The notes: a model not told the origin generated them from the letters alone. Counted from the stretch's first letter, positions 21,482 to 32,996 are shown. The stretch: DNA of 34,649 nt from Rhizobium sp. (GCA_020621905.1 JAHRYZ010000002.1:1-34649), one strand, 5' to 3'. Program-made: numbers and translations.

Positions 21482-21658
21482 TCCGCCTCGCCGCTGACGA
21501 GGGAGGCCGGTTGCTTTCTGCGATGGCTCCCCTCCGGTCGGCCCCGCGAAATTGCTTGTTGCCGCCGGCCTCGTGCCTATATCGTGAACGACTCAGCAGG
21601 CGCTGCTGCGCCCGATCAGCGGCATGCCCGCAATGACAAGAACCAGAATGAACCGCTG

Positions 21659-22926
21659 ATGGCCTTCCGCTTCGTCCACACCGCCGACATCCATCTCGAT
21701 TCGCCGCTGCGCTCGCTCTCGCTGCGCAATCGCGAACTGGCTGAGCTGATCGGCGATTCGACCCGCCAGGCGCTGGTGGCGATCGTCGATCTTTGCCTTG
21801 CCGAGCAGGTGACGCGCTCGTCATCGCCGGCGATCTCTATGACGGAGAGCAGACCTCGATGAAGACGGCGCGCTTTCTCGCGGCGCAGATGCAGCGGCTC
21901 GGGCAGGCCGGCATCGCCGTCTATACGATCCGCGGCAATCACGACGCGCTGTCGCGCATCACCCAGGAACTGATCCTGCCGCCGACGGTGAAGGTCTATT
22001 CCGGCCGGGCCGAGGCGGTCGAAATCGAACGCGGCGGCCTCGCAATCGCCATTCACGGCCTGAGCTTCGCCCGCCCGCAGGCGCCGGAAGGCCTGCTGCC
22101 GAAATACCGGCCGCCGCTCCCCGACCGGGTCAATATCGGCATCATGCACACCAGCCTCGACGGCGCGCCCGGCCACGACGTCTACGCCCCCTGTAGCCTC
22201 GCCGACCTGCAGGCATCGGGTTTTGACTACTGGGCGCTCGGCCATGTCCACCAGCGCAGCCAGCATGACGGCCGGACCACCGTCGTCATGCCCGGCATGC
22301 CGCAGGGCCGGGACATCAACGAAGGCGGACCGAAATCGGTCTCGCTGGTCACTGTCCATGACGACCGCCGCATCAGCGTCGAGGAGAGGCCGACCAGCAT
22401 CGCTGAATTCGGCCGGGTCGCGGTCGACCTCAGCGAAGCGCCGAGCTGGTTCGACGCGGTCGAGGCCATCGACAAGGCCGTTTCGCATGCCCGCACGCGC
22501 AGCAGCGCGGATCATCTCGTCGCCCGGCTGATGCTAACCGGAAGAACACCTCTTTCGTGGCGCATCCGTCGCGATCGCGACCTTCTGTTGGCCGAAGCCG
22601 AGCAGCGCGCCGAAGGGCTCGGCCGGACCTGGATCGAGAAGATCGACATCGCCACCGAACCGCCGCTCGAGGCCGGCGGGCAGGCCAGTGCCGATCCGCT
22701 GATCGAACTCGACGCGCTGATGCGCGACGACGTCGCCAATCGCCATGGAACGCGCGAAGAAATCCGCCAGATGGTGAAGGACCTGCGCGACGAGCTGCCG
22801 GCGGAAAGCCGTGGCTTCAGCGGTGCCGACGAGACGGAATTCGAGGCCTATGTCGACCGTCTGCTGGCCGAGGGCAGCAGCGACGTCATCGCCCGTCTGA
22901 AAACCGACGGCGCGGAGGCGAACTGA
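21659..22926 (+). CDS. YhaO/SbcD-like DNA repair nuclease (metallophosphoesterase), one frameshift
   Basis: About 422 residues after restoring one base. A calcineurin-like metallophosphoesterase of the SbcD/Mre11/YhaO type, which cuts DNA together with an SMC-like ATPase. Metal-site motifs are complete across the break: FVHTADIHLDSP (Asp10, His12), LVIAGDLYDGEQT, IRGNHDALS and WALGHVHQRSQHDG. The frame shifts near 21810, where GTCGAC appears to have lost a C; both halves belong to one conserved protein. The start ATG 21659 (MAFRFVHTADIH) fits the family, although an upstream GTG at 21584 is open. Its TGA overlaps the ATG of the next gene (TGATG), so the two are translationally coupled. Role: double-strand break or stalled-fork processing, by family. 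Confidence 0.88.
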
Positions 22927-25900
22927 TGCGGCTCGCCCGGCTCGACCTCACCCGTTACGGCAAGTTCACCGACTATGTCATCGATTTCGGCGAGGCGCAG
23001 CCCGGCTCGCCGGACCTGCACATCGTCTACGGCCTCAACGAGGCCGGAAAGTCGACCTCGCTGTCGGCCTATCTCGACCTGCTCTACGGCATCGAGGAAC
23101 GCAGTCGCTACAATTTCCTGCACGCCTACAATGCCATGCAGGTCGGGGGCGCGCTCGAATTCAACGGTGAGACCCATGAGCTGAAACGGGTCAAGCAGCG
23201 GACCAACGCGCTGCTGGACGGTCGCGGCCAGCCGGTAGCCGAGGCGATCCTTTCCGTACCACTCGCCGGCATCAGCCGCGACGCCTATCGCACCATGTTC
23301 TCGCTCGACGACGTGACGCTGGAAGAGGGCGGAAATGCCATTCTCCAGAGCAAGGGCGATCTCGGCGAACTGCTGTTTTCCGCCAGCGCCGGGCTTGGCG
23401 GGGTGAGTGCGACGCTGAGCGCGATTTCGGACGAGGCCGACAGCCTCTACAAGAAGCGCGCCCGCTCGACCAGGATTGCCGAGCTGAAACAGAAACTCGC
23501 CGAGCTCAAGGCGCGACGTGACGAGATCGATACGCTCGCTTCGGCGCATGCGGCGATCGTCGCGACCCTTGCCCAGGCGACGACGGCCTATGACGAGGCG
23601 ACAACGGAGCTGGGGGCGATGAGGGCACGGCGCGAGGCGATCGCGCGGTTGTTGCGCGCCCGCCCGCTTGCCGCCGAATACCAGCGCTTGACGCTGGAGC
23701 TTGCGGCCAGGACTGCTTTGCCCCGCCCGCCCGCGGAATGGGCGCGCACCTTGCCGAGCTTGATGCAGGAAGAGACGCGGCTTTCCACGCAGCTCGCGGG
23801 AAACCGGACGGACATAGAGCGCGTGCAGGACGAAATCGCCTCGATCCGTCTCGACGACCGCCTGCTGTCGCTGTCGGATCGCATCGGCCATCTGACAAAG
23901 GGCCAGGCGCGCTTCGGCAGTGCCGAGGAAGACCTTCCCAAACGCCGCACTGCGCTGGTCGAGCGGCAAGCAACGATCGCGGCGATCCTCGCCCGGTTGG
24001 GTCAGTCGGGATGCGAGAGGCCCGAGACGCTGCTGCTGCCGGCGGCAACGGTCGGGGCACTGCGCGACCTGATCGAAATCCGCTCCGGGGTCGAGGCGAC
24101 GCTTCAAACCGCGACACGAGAACTGGCCGCGGCCAAAGCGGCCCTCGAAGCGGTGGATGCCGACCGCCAGGCGGTCGTCGACGCTGCGCAGCCTGAAACG
24201 TTCGATTTTAGTCGGCTAACGACTATGCCCTCAGCGTTATCCGGCGCGGCGATCATGCGACGCGGCTTCGGCTTGCCGAACGCGGCCTGCCGGATCTCCA
24301 GCGGCGCTTTGACGAAGCGGTCCGGCCCCTTCTGCCGCTGCTCGACGAGGGGTCAGCGGATGGCGAGGCGATCCGCGCTCTATCGCTTCCCGACACGCAC
24401 CAGATCGAGGCCTGGCGATCAGCGGCGGCGGGCATCGACAAGCGGATCGCCGATCTTGCCGAGCGGCACCGCGACCTCATCACCCAGCAAAGGCAGGCGG
24501 AGGCACGCATCGCAGCGCTTCGCGCCTCAAGCGGACCGATCGACGATTCCGAAGCCGCGCGGATCCGTGCCGTGCGCGATGCCGCCTGGAACGAGCATGT
24601 TGGCCGGCTCGACAAGGCCAGTGCCGAGGCCTTTGCCACCGCCATGCAGGCCGACGACCTGACGACCATGGCGCGCGTTGCCGCCATGCGCGATCTCACC
24701 GACCTTCGCGCTCTGACCCAGGAGCATGCCGTGGTGAGCGCTGCGATCACGCGCCACGACGAACTGCTGGACGAGGCTGCTGCGGAGCGGGAAACGCTGG
24801 TGTCCGAACTGGCCTCAACCCTGCCGGCAGCCTTGATGCAGGACGCGGCATCGGCGCTTCCCCGGCTGTTCTCCCGGATCGAGGTTGTGGCCCGTGCCCG
24901 CGCCGATGCGCTGGCCGCCTGGGACAGACTTGACGCCAGCATGCGGGACATCGCCGAAGCGAAAGCCGATTCGGAGCTCGACCGCCAGGAACTGGCCGCG
25001 GCGATGCAAGCCGCCGGGCTGGATGGAGTCGACGGCACGCTTGCCGAAATGCTGGAGGCGGCGGAGGCTGCCGTCGCCGGCCAGACGAAGCGGGCCGCCG
25101 CGCGGGAAGCAGCCGACAAGGCCCTTGCCGATCGGAAAAGGGCTCTTGCCGAGCGCCAGCGCGAATTCGAGCAGGCGCAGGCGGCTTCCGTCGATTGGCA
25201 CGCCCGGTTCACGACCGAATTGTCCGGAACGTGGTTTGCGGACGTCACGTCGGCCGGCGCCGTCCGCGAGGTGCTCGAAACGCTGGTCGAGCTTGGCCCG
25301 GCGCTCAACGAGCGCGACGAGTTGGCGCGCCGTATCGCCACCATGGAACGCGACCGCGAGGACTTCACCACCGAGCTTTCGGTCTGCTGACAGACATTGG
25401 TGAAACCCTGGACCCGGAGGCGACCGCCCGAACGGCGACGCACCTTGCGGCGCGGCTGGAGAATACCCGCCGCGATTTCGCGGCGCGGGCGGCGAAGGAG
25501 GCCGAGCTGGCCCGCCTGCTGGAGACGGAGCGGGTTCTTCGCCAGGCGTTGGCTGCACATGAGGCCGGCAAGGCGGAACTGACGTCCTTCTTCGGCGTTG
25601 AAACGCTGGCGGATGTCGCGGTCGCCCTGGAGACTGTGGCCCAGCAGGCGCGGATCGAAGCCAGGACTGAAACGCTTTCTGAACAGATCCTCGGCGAATT
25701 GCCGGCCGCCTCCATCGATCTGGCGATCGCCGAGCTTGCCGGCACCGATTTCGACGCGATCGCGCGCGAGGAGGCAGAACTTGTCGCCCGCCTCGAGGAT
25801 CTCGACCAGCGCACGCGTCAACTCTTTGCCGACAAGACGCGCGCCTCCGATCGGCTGGAGGCCATCGGCGGCGGCAACGAGGTCGCCCGCATCGAAGCAG

Positions 25901-26418
25901 AACGCCGGACGATCTTCCTCGAGATCGAGGACCTGGCAAACAGCTATCTCATGCTGAAGAGCGGCGCCCTGATCGCCGGCGAGGCGCTGCGTGCCTATCG
26001 CGACAAGCATCGCTCGTCGATGATGCGGCGCGCCTCGGAAGCCTTCCGGCTGATCACCCGGGGCGACTATGTCGGCCTCGCGGCCCAACCCGACAAGGAC
26101 CGCGAAACCTTGATCGGTCTCACGCGCCAAGGCGGCTCGAAACTGGCAAGCGAGATGTCGAAGGGCACGCAGTTCCAGCTCTATCTGGCGCTGCGCCTTG
26201 CCGGCTACGAGGAATTCGCCGCAAGCCGCCCCTCCGTTCCGTTCATCGCCGACGACATCATGGAAACCTTCGACGAGCCCCGCTCGGAAGAGGTGCTGCG
26301 GCTGTTCGGCGAAATGGCAAAGATCGGCCAGGTGATCTACCTGACCCACCACCGCCATCTCTGCGACCTCGCCCGGCGGATCGTCCCCGCGGCCCGAATC
26401 CACGAGATCGCCGGCTGA
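22926..26418 (+). CDS. YhaN/SbcC-like SMC-type ATPase, two frameshifts
   Basis: About 1,164 residues after restoring two bases, matching YhaN-like proteins. The N-terminus has MRLARLDLTRYGKFTDYVID and Walker A GLNEAGKST (36-44), where AGKST fits the AAA_27/YhaN type. A long coiled-coil middle rich in Ala, Glu, Arg and Leu follows (about 180-1000). The C-terminal head has the signature EMSKGTQFQLYLALRLAG, Walker B VPFIADDIMETFDEPR and the switch YLTHHRHL. Frames break near 24220 (ACCGAC-type site reduced to ACGAC) and near 25380; the protein reads through all three frames with no missing segment. It forms an operon with the upstream YhaO-like nuclease and probably supplies ATP-driven DNA tethering and unwinding for it. 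Confidence 0.88.
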
Positions 26419-26535
26419 CCGCAGCTTCACGAGACGCACTTTTCGCTTGACGGAAACCGCGTTGCGAAGGCAGTCGTTGGCCAGAGCGTAACCCGCGGCC
26501 AAGGGCCGCGCAGACAGGATGCGGACGGCAATCTG

Positions 26536-27291
26536 GTGGCAAAACTCCCGCAAGCGGCGCCGGGCATGCGCGTGACCCTGCCAAGGGCGCTTTCCAAGCT
26601 CGGCTATTGTTCGCGCACCCAGGCGGAAAAGCTGGTGACCGGCGGCCACGTTTCCGTCGGCGGTCGCCGCGTGACCGATCTCTCCGCCTGGGTGGACATC
26701 CGCACGGACCGGATCGAGGTGGACGGAAAGCCGGTCGGTGCGGAGGAAAAGCTCTACCTGATGCTCAACAAGCCGCGCGGCCTCGTGACGACCCGGGATG
26801 ATCCGGAAGGCCGCGAAACCGTCTTCTCCTGCCTCGGGGATCTCGACCTTCCGCATGTCTCGCCGGTCGGTCGGCTCGACAAGGCGAGCGAGGGGCTACT
26901 GCTGTTCACCAATGATACCGTACTCGCCCAGCGTCTGCTCGATCCCGACAGCGGCATCGCCAAGACCTACCATGTGCAGACCCGGGGCCGCCCGGCCGAG
27001 GCGGACCTTGCGCGGATGACGGCCGGAATCCTGGACGATGGCGAGTTGCTGAAGGCGGCCGGGGTGAAAGTGCTGCGCGAGGCCGACAAGACGTGCTGGC
27101 TGGAATTCGAGTTGCGCGAGGGCAAGAACCGCGAAATCCGCCGCATGCTGGAAGCGCTCGGCTCCGAATGCCTGCGCCTCATTCGCATCGACTTCGGTGG
27201 CCTGACGCTCGGCAATCTCGAAAAAGGCCAGGCACGTTTGCTCACCGACGCCGAGGTCGCTGCGCTGAAGCGCCGCGCCGGTCGGGGCTGA
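26536..27291 (+). CDS. RsuA/RluB/RluE-type pseudouridine synthase
   Basis: A 251-residue RNA-modifying enzyme. An N-terminal S4 RNA-binding domain (LPRALSKLGYCSRTQAEKLV, about 14-33) precedes the catalytic domain with KLYLMLNKPRGLVTT and VGRLDKASEGLLLFTND, where Asp115 is the catalytic aspartate. The C-terminal EGKNREIRRMLEALG is the RsuA-family signature. It isomerises uridine in rRNA; whether the target is 16S or 23S cannot be decided here. The GTG at 26536 is the longest start. ATG 26566 (MRVTLPRALS) fits the S4 domain equally well and neither has a strong ribosome site. It lies 117 bases after the YhaN-like gene. Confidence 0.9.
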   Translation: MAKLPQAAPGMRVTLPRALSKLGYCSRTQAEKLVTGGHVSVGGRRVTDLSAWVDIRTDRIEVDGKPVGAEEKLYLMLNKPRGLVTTRDDPEGRETVFSCLGDLDLPHVSPVGRLDKASEGLLLFTNDTVLAQRLLDPDSGIAKTYHVQTRGRPAEADLARMTAGILDDGELLKAAGVKVLREADKTCWLEFELREGKNREIRRMLEALGSECLRLIRIDFGGLTLGNLEKGQARLLTDAEVAALKRRAGRG

Positions 27292-27374
27292 CTCGTCGGG
27301 AATGCCTATGGTCCTGTCGCACGGACCTGCTATTCTCGGTGGCACAATTTCCAACTGCAAGCGGGGATCCGGTC

Positions 27375-28070
27375 ATGAGTCGCCTACACACTGAAAGCCA
27401 CCTCGTCGCGCGGATCGGCTGGCTGAGGGCAGCCGTTCTCGGCGCCAATGACGGTATCGTCTCGACGGCAAGCCTCGTGGTGGGCGTCGCGTCCGCTTCG
27501 GCGGGAAGTTCCGAAGTCCTGGTGGCAGGCATTGCCGGACTGGTTGCGGGCGCCATGTCGATGGCGGCCGGCGAGTATGTCTCGGTCAGTTCGCAGTCCG
27601 ATACCGAACAGGCGGATCTCGGGCGGGAACGCAAGGAACTCGAAATCCAGCCTGAATTCGAACGGGAGGAGCTGGCGCAGATCTATGTCGCCCGGGGCGT
27701 CGCGCCGGAGCTGGCGCGCCAGGTCGCCGACCAGTTGATGGCCAAGGATGCGCTTGCCGCCCACGCCCATGACGAACTCGGCATTTCCGAAATGACCACA
27801 GCCCGGCCGATCCAGGCGGCCCTGACTTCGGCCGCGACCTTCGCCGTCGGCGCCGCCCTGCCTCTGCTGATGGTGATCGTGTCGCCGGCAAATCTTCTCG
27901 TCTGGACGGTGTCTGTGGCTTCGCTCCTTTTCCTCGCCCTGCTCGGAGCGGTCGGTGCAAAGGCGGGTGGTGCCAATGTCGCTCGCGCCACGTTGCGCGT
28001 GACCTTCTGGGGCGCCTTTGCCATGGCGCTGACGGCCGGCATCGGCGCCGTGGTGGGCACGGCGGTCTGA
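27375..28070 (+). CDS. VIT1/CCC1-family membrane protein (probable iron/manganese transporter)
   Basis: A 231-residue integral membrane protein. VIT/CCC1 proteins move Fe2+ or Mn2+. The first hydrophobic segments carry the family signature WLRAAVLGANDGIVSTASLV and GLVAGAMSMAAGEYVSVSSQ. A charged loop of about 70 residues, rich in Glu and His (residues about 77-140), follows, corresponding to the cytosolic metal-binding region of the plant-type transporters. Three further membrane spans lie in about 150-231, with PLLMVIVSP and LRVTFWGAFAMALTAGIGA. ATG 27375 starts the conserved protein. It is 83 bases after the pseudouridine synthase on the same strand; a functional link is not evident. Confidence 0.88.
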   Translation: MSRLHTESHLVARIGWLRAAVLGANDGIVSTASLVVGVASASAGSSEVLVAGIAGLVAGAMSMAAGEYVSVSSQSDTEQADLGRERKELEIQPEFEREELAQIYVARGVAPELARQVADQLMAKDALAAHAHDELGISEMTTARPIQAALTSAATFAVGAALPLLMVIVSPANLLVWTVSVASLLFLALLGAVGAKAGGANVARATLRVTFWGAFAMALTAGIGAVVGTAV

Positions 28071-28145
28071 CAGGTCGAATGCAGACTTCGCCGTCCGGCT
28101 CGCCGCGGACTGCCGACAAAAATACGCGCCTGCGCCTCTCCGCGC

Positions 28146-28174
28146 TTGTCAATCCGACACGGCGAATACCATAT
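28146..28174 (+). promoter_or_regulatory. Candidate promoter of the M3 oligopeptidase gene
   Basis: TTGTCA (28146-28151), 17-base spacer, CCATAT (28169-28174), 50 bases upstream of the start codon. The spacing is ideal and the hexamers resemble rhizobial housekeeping promoters. AAGGAA gives a good ribosome site just before the ATG. Confidence 0.4.
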
Positions 28175-28224
28175 CGAAGCACGAGCCCGGTTCGCGGGCG
28201 CAAGGCTGGCCAAAGGAAATCACC

Positions 28225-30288
28225 ATGAGCACATCGTCGTCCGTCAATCCCGCCGTCTTCGAATGGACAGGCCCGAACGGGCTGCCGCGGTTCGAGGCCG
28301 TCTCAGACGACGACTATGCGCCGGCCTTCGACGCCGCCCTTGCTGCCCATGACGCCGAGATCGACGCGATCGCGAAGAACCCGGAGGCGCCGACCTTCGC
28401 CAATACGATCACCGCTTCGGAGACGGCCGGAGACGAGCTGTCGCGCGTGTCGGCGCTGTTCTGGAACAAGGCCGGGGCCCACAGCAACGACCTCATTCAG
28501 GCGCTCGAGCGCGAGATCGCGCCGAAGATGTCGCGCCACTATTCGAAGATCGGCATGAATGCCGACCTCTTCCGCCGCATCGATACGCTGTGGGAGAAAC
28601 GTGTCGAACTCGGCTTGACGACCGAGGAGCTGCGCGTGCTGGAACGCCACTGGAAGGGTTTCGTGAAGTCGGGCGCCAAGCTCGAAAAGGCGAAGCAGGA
28701 GCGGCTTGCCGCGATCAACGAGCGGCTGGCCAGCCTCGGCGCGCAGTTCGGCCAGAACGTGCTGGCCGACGAAAAATCCTGGTGCCTGCCGCTCGACGGC
28801 GAAGACGATCTCGCCGGAATTCCGGATTTCCTGAAGGAAGCGATGGCAACGGTGGCTGCGGCGCGGGGCGAGGGCCATGCTTTTGTCGTCACGCTGTCGC
28901 GTTCGATCATCGAGCCGTTCCTCACCTTTTCGACACGCCGGGACCTGCGCGAACAGGCGTTCAAGGCCTGGGTGGCGCGTGGGATGAACGGCGGGACGAG
29001 TGACAATCGGGCGATCGTCAAGGAGACGCTGGCGCTTCGCGCGGAAAAGGCGGGGCTGCTCGGCTATGCCAATTATGCCGCGCTGAAGCTCGATGACACC
29101 ATGGCCAAGACCCCGGAGGCGGTGAACGGGCTTCTGATGACGGTCTGGGAAAAGGCACTCGATCAGGCGAAGAACGAGGAGCGCGAGCTTGCCGCCCTGA
29201 TCGCCGAGGAGGGGAAGAACCACGAGGTGATGCCCTGGGACTGGCGCCATTATGCAGAAAAGCTGCGGGCCCGGAAGTTCGACTTCTCCGAAGCGGAGCT
29301 GAAGCCCTATCTACAGCTCGAAAAGATCATCGAGGCATGCTTCGACGTGGCGGGCCGGCTGTTCGGCATCAAGGCGGTGCCGCTCAAGGGCGTGGTCGGT
29401 TACCATCCGGATGTGCGGGTGTTCGAGATCCGCGACCGTGACGACAGGCTGGTCGCCATGTTCCTCGGCGACTATTTCGCCCGGCCGTCCAAGCGCTCCG
29501 GCGCCTGGATGAGTTCGTTCCAGTCGCAGCACAAGCTGCCGCTGAAGAATGGCGCGGTCGGCGAGATTCCGTTCATCTACAACGTCTGCAACTTCGCCAA
29601 GCCCGAGGAAGGTCGGCCGGCGCTTCTCTCGCTCGACGATGCGCGCACGCTGTTCCACGAATTCGGCCATGCGGCGCATGGCATGTTGTCCGACGTCACC
29701 TATCCGTCGGTCGCCGGTACCGGCGTGTCGCGCGACTTCGTCGAACTGCCCTCGCAGCTCTACGAGCACTGGCTGACGGTTCCGGAAATCCTCAAGACCT
29801 ACGCCGTGCACTATGAGACCGGGCAGCCGATGCCGCAGGCCCTGCTCGACAAGGTCCTGGCGGCCCGCACCTTCAATGCCGGCTTTGCCACGGTCGAGTT
29901 CACCTCATCGGCGCTGGTCGACATGGCGTTCCACACCCGTGGCGCGGTCGAGGATCCGATGGCCGTACAGGCCGAAGTGCTGAAATCGATCGGCCTGCCG
30001 CAGTCGCTGGTCATGCGCCATGCCACGCCGCATTTCCAGCACGTCTTTGCCGGCGACGGCTATTCGGCGGGCTACTATTCCTACATGTGGTCGGAAGTGC
30101 TCGATGCCGACGCCTTCTCCGCCTTCGAGGAAACCGGCAATGCTTTCGATCCGGCCATGGCCGAGAGACTGAAGGCCAATATCTATTCGGTCGGCGGCTC
30201 GATCGATCCGGAGGTGGCCTATACGTCGTTCCGCGGCCGCCTGCCGAGCCCCGAGGCCATGCTGAAGAAGAAGGGGCTCGCCGCCTAG
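28225..30288 (+). CDS. M3-family metallopeptidase (oligopeptidase A / dipeptidyl carboxypeptidase type)
   Basis: A 687-residue zinc endopeptidase, cytosolic (no signal peptide), that degrades short peptides. The zinc motif HEFGHAAHG has His478, Glu479 and His482; the third ligand is predicted as Glu507 in [10 protein letters not shown]. The C-terminal [20 protein letters not shown] is the family substrate-binding Tyr/Gly-rich loop. Length and layout fit PrlC/OpdA and Dcp, which cannot be told apart safely here. ATG 28225 has AAGGAA upstream and a candidate promoter 50 bases away. A terminator follows 24 bases after the stop, so it is probably transcribed alone. Confidence 0.93.
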   Translation: MSTSSSVNPAVFEWTGPNGLPRFEAVSDDDYAPAFDAALAAHDAEIDAIAKNPEAPTFANTITASETAGDELSRVSALFWNKAGAHSNDLIQALEREIAPKMSRHYSKIGMNADLFRRIDTLWEKRVELGLTTEELRVLERHWKGFVKSGAKLEKAKQERLAAINERLASLGAQFGQNVLADEKSWCLPLDGEDDLAGIPDFLKEAMATVAAARGEGHAFVVTLSRSIIEPFLTFSTRRDLREQAFKAWVARGMNGGTSDNRAIVKETLALRAEKAGLLGYANYAALKLDDTMAKTPEAVNGLLMTVWEKALDQAKNEERELAALIAEEGKNHEVMPWDWRHYAEKLRARKFDFSEAELKPYLQLEKIIEACFDVAGRLFGIKAVPLKGVVGYHPDVRVFEIRDRDDRLVAMFLGDYFARPSKRSGAWMSSFQSQHKLPLKNGAVGEIPFIYNVCNFAKPEEGRPALLSLDDARTLFHEFGHAAHGMLSDVTYPSVAGTGVSRDFVELPSQLYEHWLTVPEILKTYAVHYETGQPMPQALLDKVLAARTFNAGFATVEFTSSALVDMAFHTRGAVEDPMAVQAEVLKSIGLPQSLVMRHATPHFQHVFAGDGYSAGYYSYMWSEVLDADAFSAFEETGNAFDPAMAERLKANIYSVGGSIDPEVAYTSFRGRLPSPEAMLKKKGLAA

Positions 30289-30311
30289 TTCCGGTCTCGA
30301 CCGGCAGGAAG

Positions 30312-30357
30312 GAAACCGCCCCGCCGGTAACCAAGCGCGGTGGTTTCGGCTTTTTTT
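30312..30357 (+). terminator. Rho-independent terminator after the M3 peptidase gene
   Basis: GAAACCGCC (30312-30320) and GGTGGTTTC (30339-30347) pair over 9 bases with one G-T wobble, followed by GGC and a run of seven T then CTTT. It lies between the M3 gene and typA and separates the two units. Confidence 0.75.
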
Positions 30358-30445
30358 CTTTCGCAAACGCAAAAAACAGAGTATGAGCGCGGCAAAGTAA
30401 CACGCCGCCACTCATTGTCGCGCGCCAGCCATCAGAGATCTTTGT

Positions 30446-32280
30446 ATGAAACTTCGCAATATCGCCATCATTGCGCACGTCGACCATGGGAAAACGACCC
30501 TTGTGGACGAGCTCCTGAAACAGTCGGGTTCGTTCCGCGAGAACCAGCGCGTTGCAGAACGCGTCATGGACTCGAACGATCTCGAAAAGGAACGCGGCAT
30601 CACCATTCTTGCCAAGGCGACCTCGGTCGAATGGAAGAATACCCGCATCAACATCGTCGACACCCCCGGCCACGCCGACTTCGGCGGTGAAGTCGAGCGC
30701 ATCCTGTCGATGGTGGACGGCGCGATCGTTCTGGTGGACTCCTCGGAAGGCCCGATGCCGCAGACCAAGTTCGTCGTCTCCAAGGCGCTGAAGGCGGTCT
30801 CCGCCCGATCGTCGCGATCAACAAGATCGACCGTCCGGACGGTCGCCACGAAGAAGTCATCAACGAAGTCTTCGACCTGTTCGCCAATCTCGACGCGACT
30901 GACGAACAGCTCGATTTCCCGATCCTCTACGGTTCGGGCCGCGACGGCTGGATGAACGTCAATCCGGAAGGCCCGAAGGACCAGGGCCTGGCTCCGCTGC
31001 TCGACCTCGTGCTGGAACATGTTCCAGAGCCGAGCGTCGGCGACGAAGACGGCGCCTTCCGCATGATCGGCACGATCCTGGAAGCCAACCCCTTCCTCGG
31101 CCGCATCATCACCGGCCGCATTCATTCGGGTTCGATCAAGCCGAACCAGGCCGTCAAGGTTATCGGCCAGGACGGCAAGCTGATCGAGAACGGCCGCATT
31201 TCCAAGATTCTCGCCTTCCGCGGCATCGAGCGCACCGCGATCGAGGAAGCCCATGCGGGTGACATCGTCGCCATCGCCGGCCTGTCCAAGGGCACCGTCG
31301 CCGACACCTTCTGCGACCCGTCCGTCACCGAGCCGCTTACCGCACAGCCGATCGACCCGCCGACGGTCACCATGTCCTTTCTCGTCAACGACAGCCCGCT
31401 CGCCGGCACCGAGGGCGACAAGGTCACCAGCCGCGTCATCCGCGACCGTCTGCTCAAGGAAGCCGAAGGCAATGTCGCGCTGAAGATCGAAGAAGCCGAA
31501 GGCAAAGATTCGTTCTTTGTGTCCGGTCGCGGCGAATTGCAGTTGGCCGTCCTGATCGAGACCATGCGCCGCGAAGGCTTCGAGCTTGCCGTGTCGCGTC
31601 CACGCGTCGTCATGCACAATGACGAGACGACCGGTCAGCTCATGGAGCCGATCGAAGAAGTCGTCATCGACGTGGACGAAGAGCATTCCGGCATCGTCGT
31701 GCAGAAGATGTCCGAGCGTAAGGCCGAAATGGCCGAGCTTCGGCCCTCCGGCGGCAATCGCGTGCGTCTGGTGTTCTTCGCGCCGACCCGCGGCCTGATC
31801 GGCTACCAGTCCGAACTGCTGACCGACACCCGCGGCACGGCCATCATGAACCGGCTGTTCCACGACTATCAGCCCTACAAGGGCCCGATCACCGGCCGCA
31901 CCAACGGCGTCCTGCTGTCGAACGGCGCCGGCGAGGCTGTCGCCTATGCCATGTTCAATCTCGAGGACCGCGGTCCGATGATGATCGAGCCGGGCGAGAA
32001 GGTCTATGCGGGCATGATCATCGGCGTGCACACCCGCGACAACGACCTCGAAGTCAACGTTCTGAAGGGCAAGCAGCTCACCAACATCCGCGCCGCCGGC
32101 AAGGATGAAGCCGTCAAGCTCACCCCGCCGATCCGCATGACGCTCGACCGCGCGCTGTCCTGGATCCAGGACGACGAACTGATGGAAGTCACGCCGAAGT
32201 CGATCCGTCTGCGCAAGATGTATCTCGACGCCAACGACCGCAAGCGGTTCGACAAGGCACGCGCTGCCGCCCAGGCCTGA
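30446..32280 (+). CDS. typA: Ribosome-associated GTPase TypA/BipA, one frameshift
   Basis: About 611 residues after restoring one base, the normal length. A translation-factor GTPase related to EF-G that assists ribosome assembly and stress adaptation. G1 is AHVDHGKTT (10-18), with [16 protein letters not shown] and, just past the break, the NKID motif. Domain II begins near 200, followed by the EF-G-like domains and the BipA-specific C-terminal region ([19 protein letters not shown]). Near 30795 the frame shifts inside VSKALK...[10 protein letters not shown]; one base is missing and both halves fit without any gap in the protein. ATG 30446 opens [15 protein letters not shown]. It is followed by a strong terminator. 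Confidence 0.94.
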
Positions 32281-32305
32281 TCTTCACGATCGATTTCTGC
32301 TTCGG

Positions 32306-32335
32306 ACCCCGGCTCGCGAGCCGGGGTTTTTGTTT
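32306..32335 (+). terminator. Rho-independent terminator of typA
   Basis: ACCCCGGCT (32306-32314), loop CGCG, AGCCGGGGT (32319-32327), then TTTTGTTT: a perfect 9-base-pair stem with a U-rich tail, 25 bases after the typA stop. Confidence 0.92.
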
Positions 32336-32476
32336 GTGTATTGATGTCCGGCGGGCTTGCGACAGGCCTTAAGATTGCGTTAAATTTTTCGCTATGGTCC
32401 AGATGAGAGCGCTGGAGGCGATCGACGGGACAGACTTGCTCCTGCCAGTATCCTTCAGCCGGACGAAAGTAGCGTT

Positions 32477-32983
32477 ATGAAGACGTTGTCGATCGATGTG
32501 CGCCCTGCCGAGCCGCAGGATGCCGCCTCCATTGCCGAGGCGCACCGAAGTGCATGGCAACACGCCTATGCCGGGCTCATTCCGCATCGGCCGCTCACCA
32601 AGATGATCGAACGGCGTGGCGAGACCTGGTGGCGCAAGGCGACGCGCGGACCCGCCACCATCCTCGTGGTCGATGTCGCCGGCATGATCGCCGGCTACAC
32701 CACGCTCGGCCTCAACCGCGCGCGCGCCCTTCCGCAGGAAGGCGAAATCTACGAAATCTACATGCGGCCCGAATATCAGGGCATCGGTCTCGGCCATACG
32801 CTGTTCGGCGAGGCGCGGCGCCTGCTGAAGTCCCTCGGCTGCAACGGCATGGCCGTCTGGTGCCTGGAAGACAGCCAGCACGCGGTCGATTTCTTCCGCT
32901 CCAACGGCGGGGTCGACGCCGTCGAGGGCCTCGAAGACTTCGACGACGTCCAGTTGAAGAAGCTCGGCTTCATCTGGAACTGA
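32477..32983 (+). CDS. GNAT-family N-acetyltransferase
   Basis: A 168-residue single GNAT domain that transfers an acetyl group from acetyl-CoA to an amine. The motif EIYEIYMRPEYQGIGLGHTL contains the acetyl-CoA pyrophosphate loop QGIGLG (101-106). The C-terminal half has MAVWCLEDSQHAVDFFRSNG, typical of the RimI/PhnO-like fold. The substrate is unknown. The start ATG 32477 follows a region with a possible promoter (TTGCGA, 17 bases, TTAAAT). It ends 13 bases before the convergent secreted-protein gene. Confidence 0.85.
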   Translation: MKTLSIDVRPAEPQDAASIAEAHRSAWQHAYAGLIPHRPLTKMIERRGETWWRKATRGPATILVVDVAGMIAGYTTLGLNRARALPQEGEIYEIYMRPEYQGIGLGHTLFGEARRLLKSLGCNGMAVWCLEDSQHAVDFFRSNGGVDAVEGLEDFDDVQLKKLGFIWN

Positions 32984-32996
32984 GTCTGGCTTTGAC

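Noticed and set aside
21659-26418. The nuclease/ATPase pair as a new anti-phage defence island
   Set aside because: No other defence genes, mobile elements or composition shift are nearby; the pair fits known YhaO/YhaN-type repair proteins in a core-gene setting.
24253-26856. An 867-codon minus-strand frame over the YhaN-like gene
   Set aside because: Low-complexity Ser/Ala/Arg composition typical of a shadow; the plus-strand ATPase motifs are intact.
30780-30800. Programmed ribosomal frameshift in typA
   Set aside because: No slippery heptamer or downstream pseudoknot is evident, TypA is not known to use frameshifting, and similar single-base losses occur in several other genes of the window.
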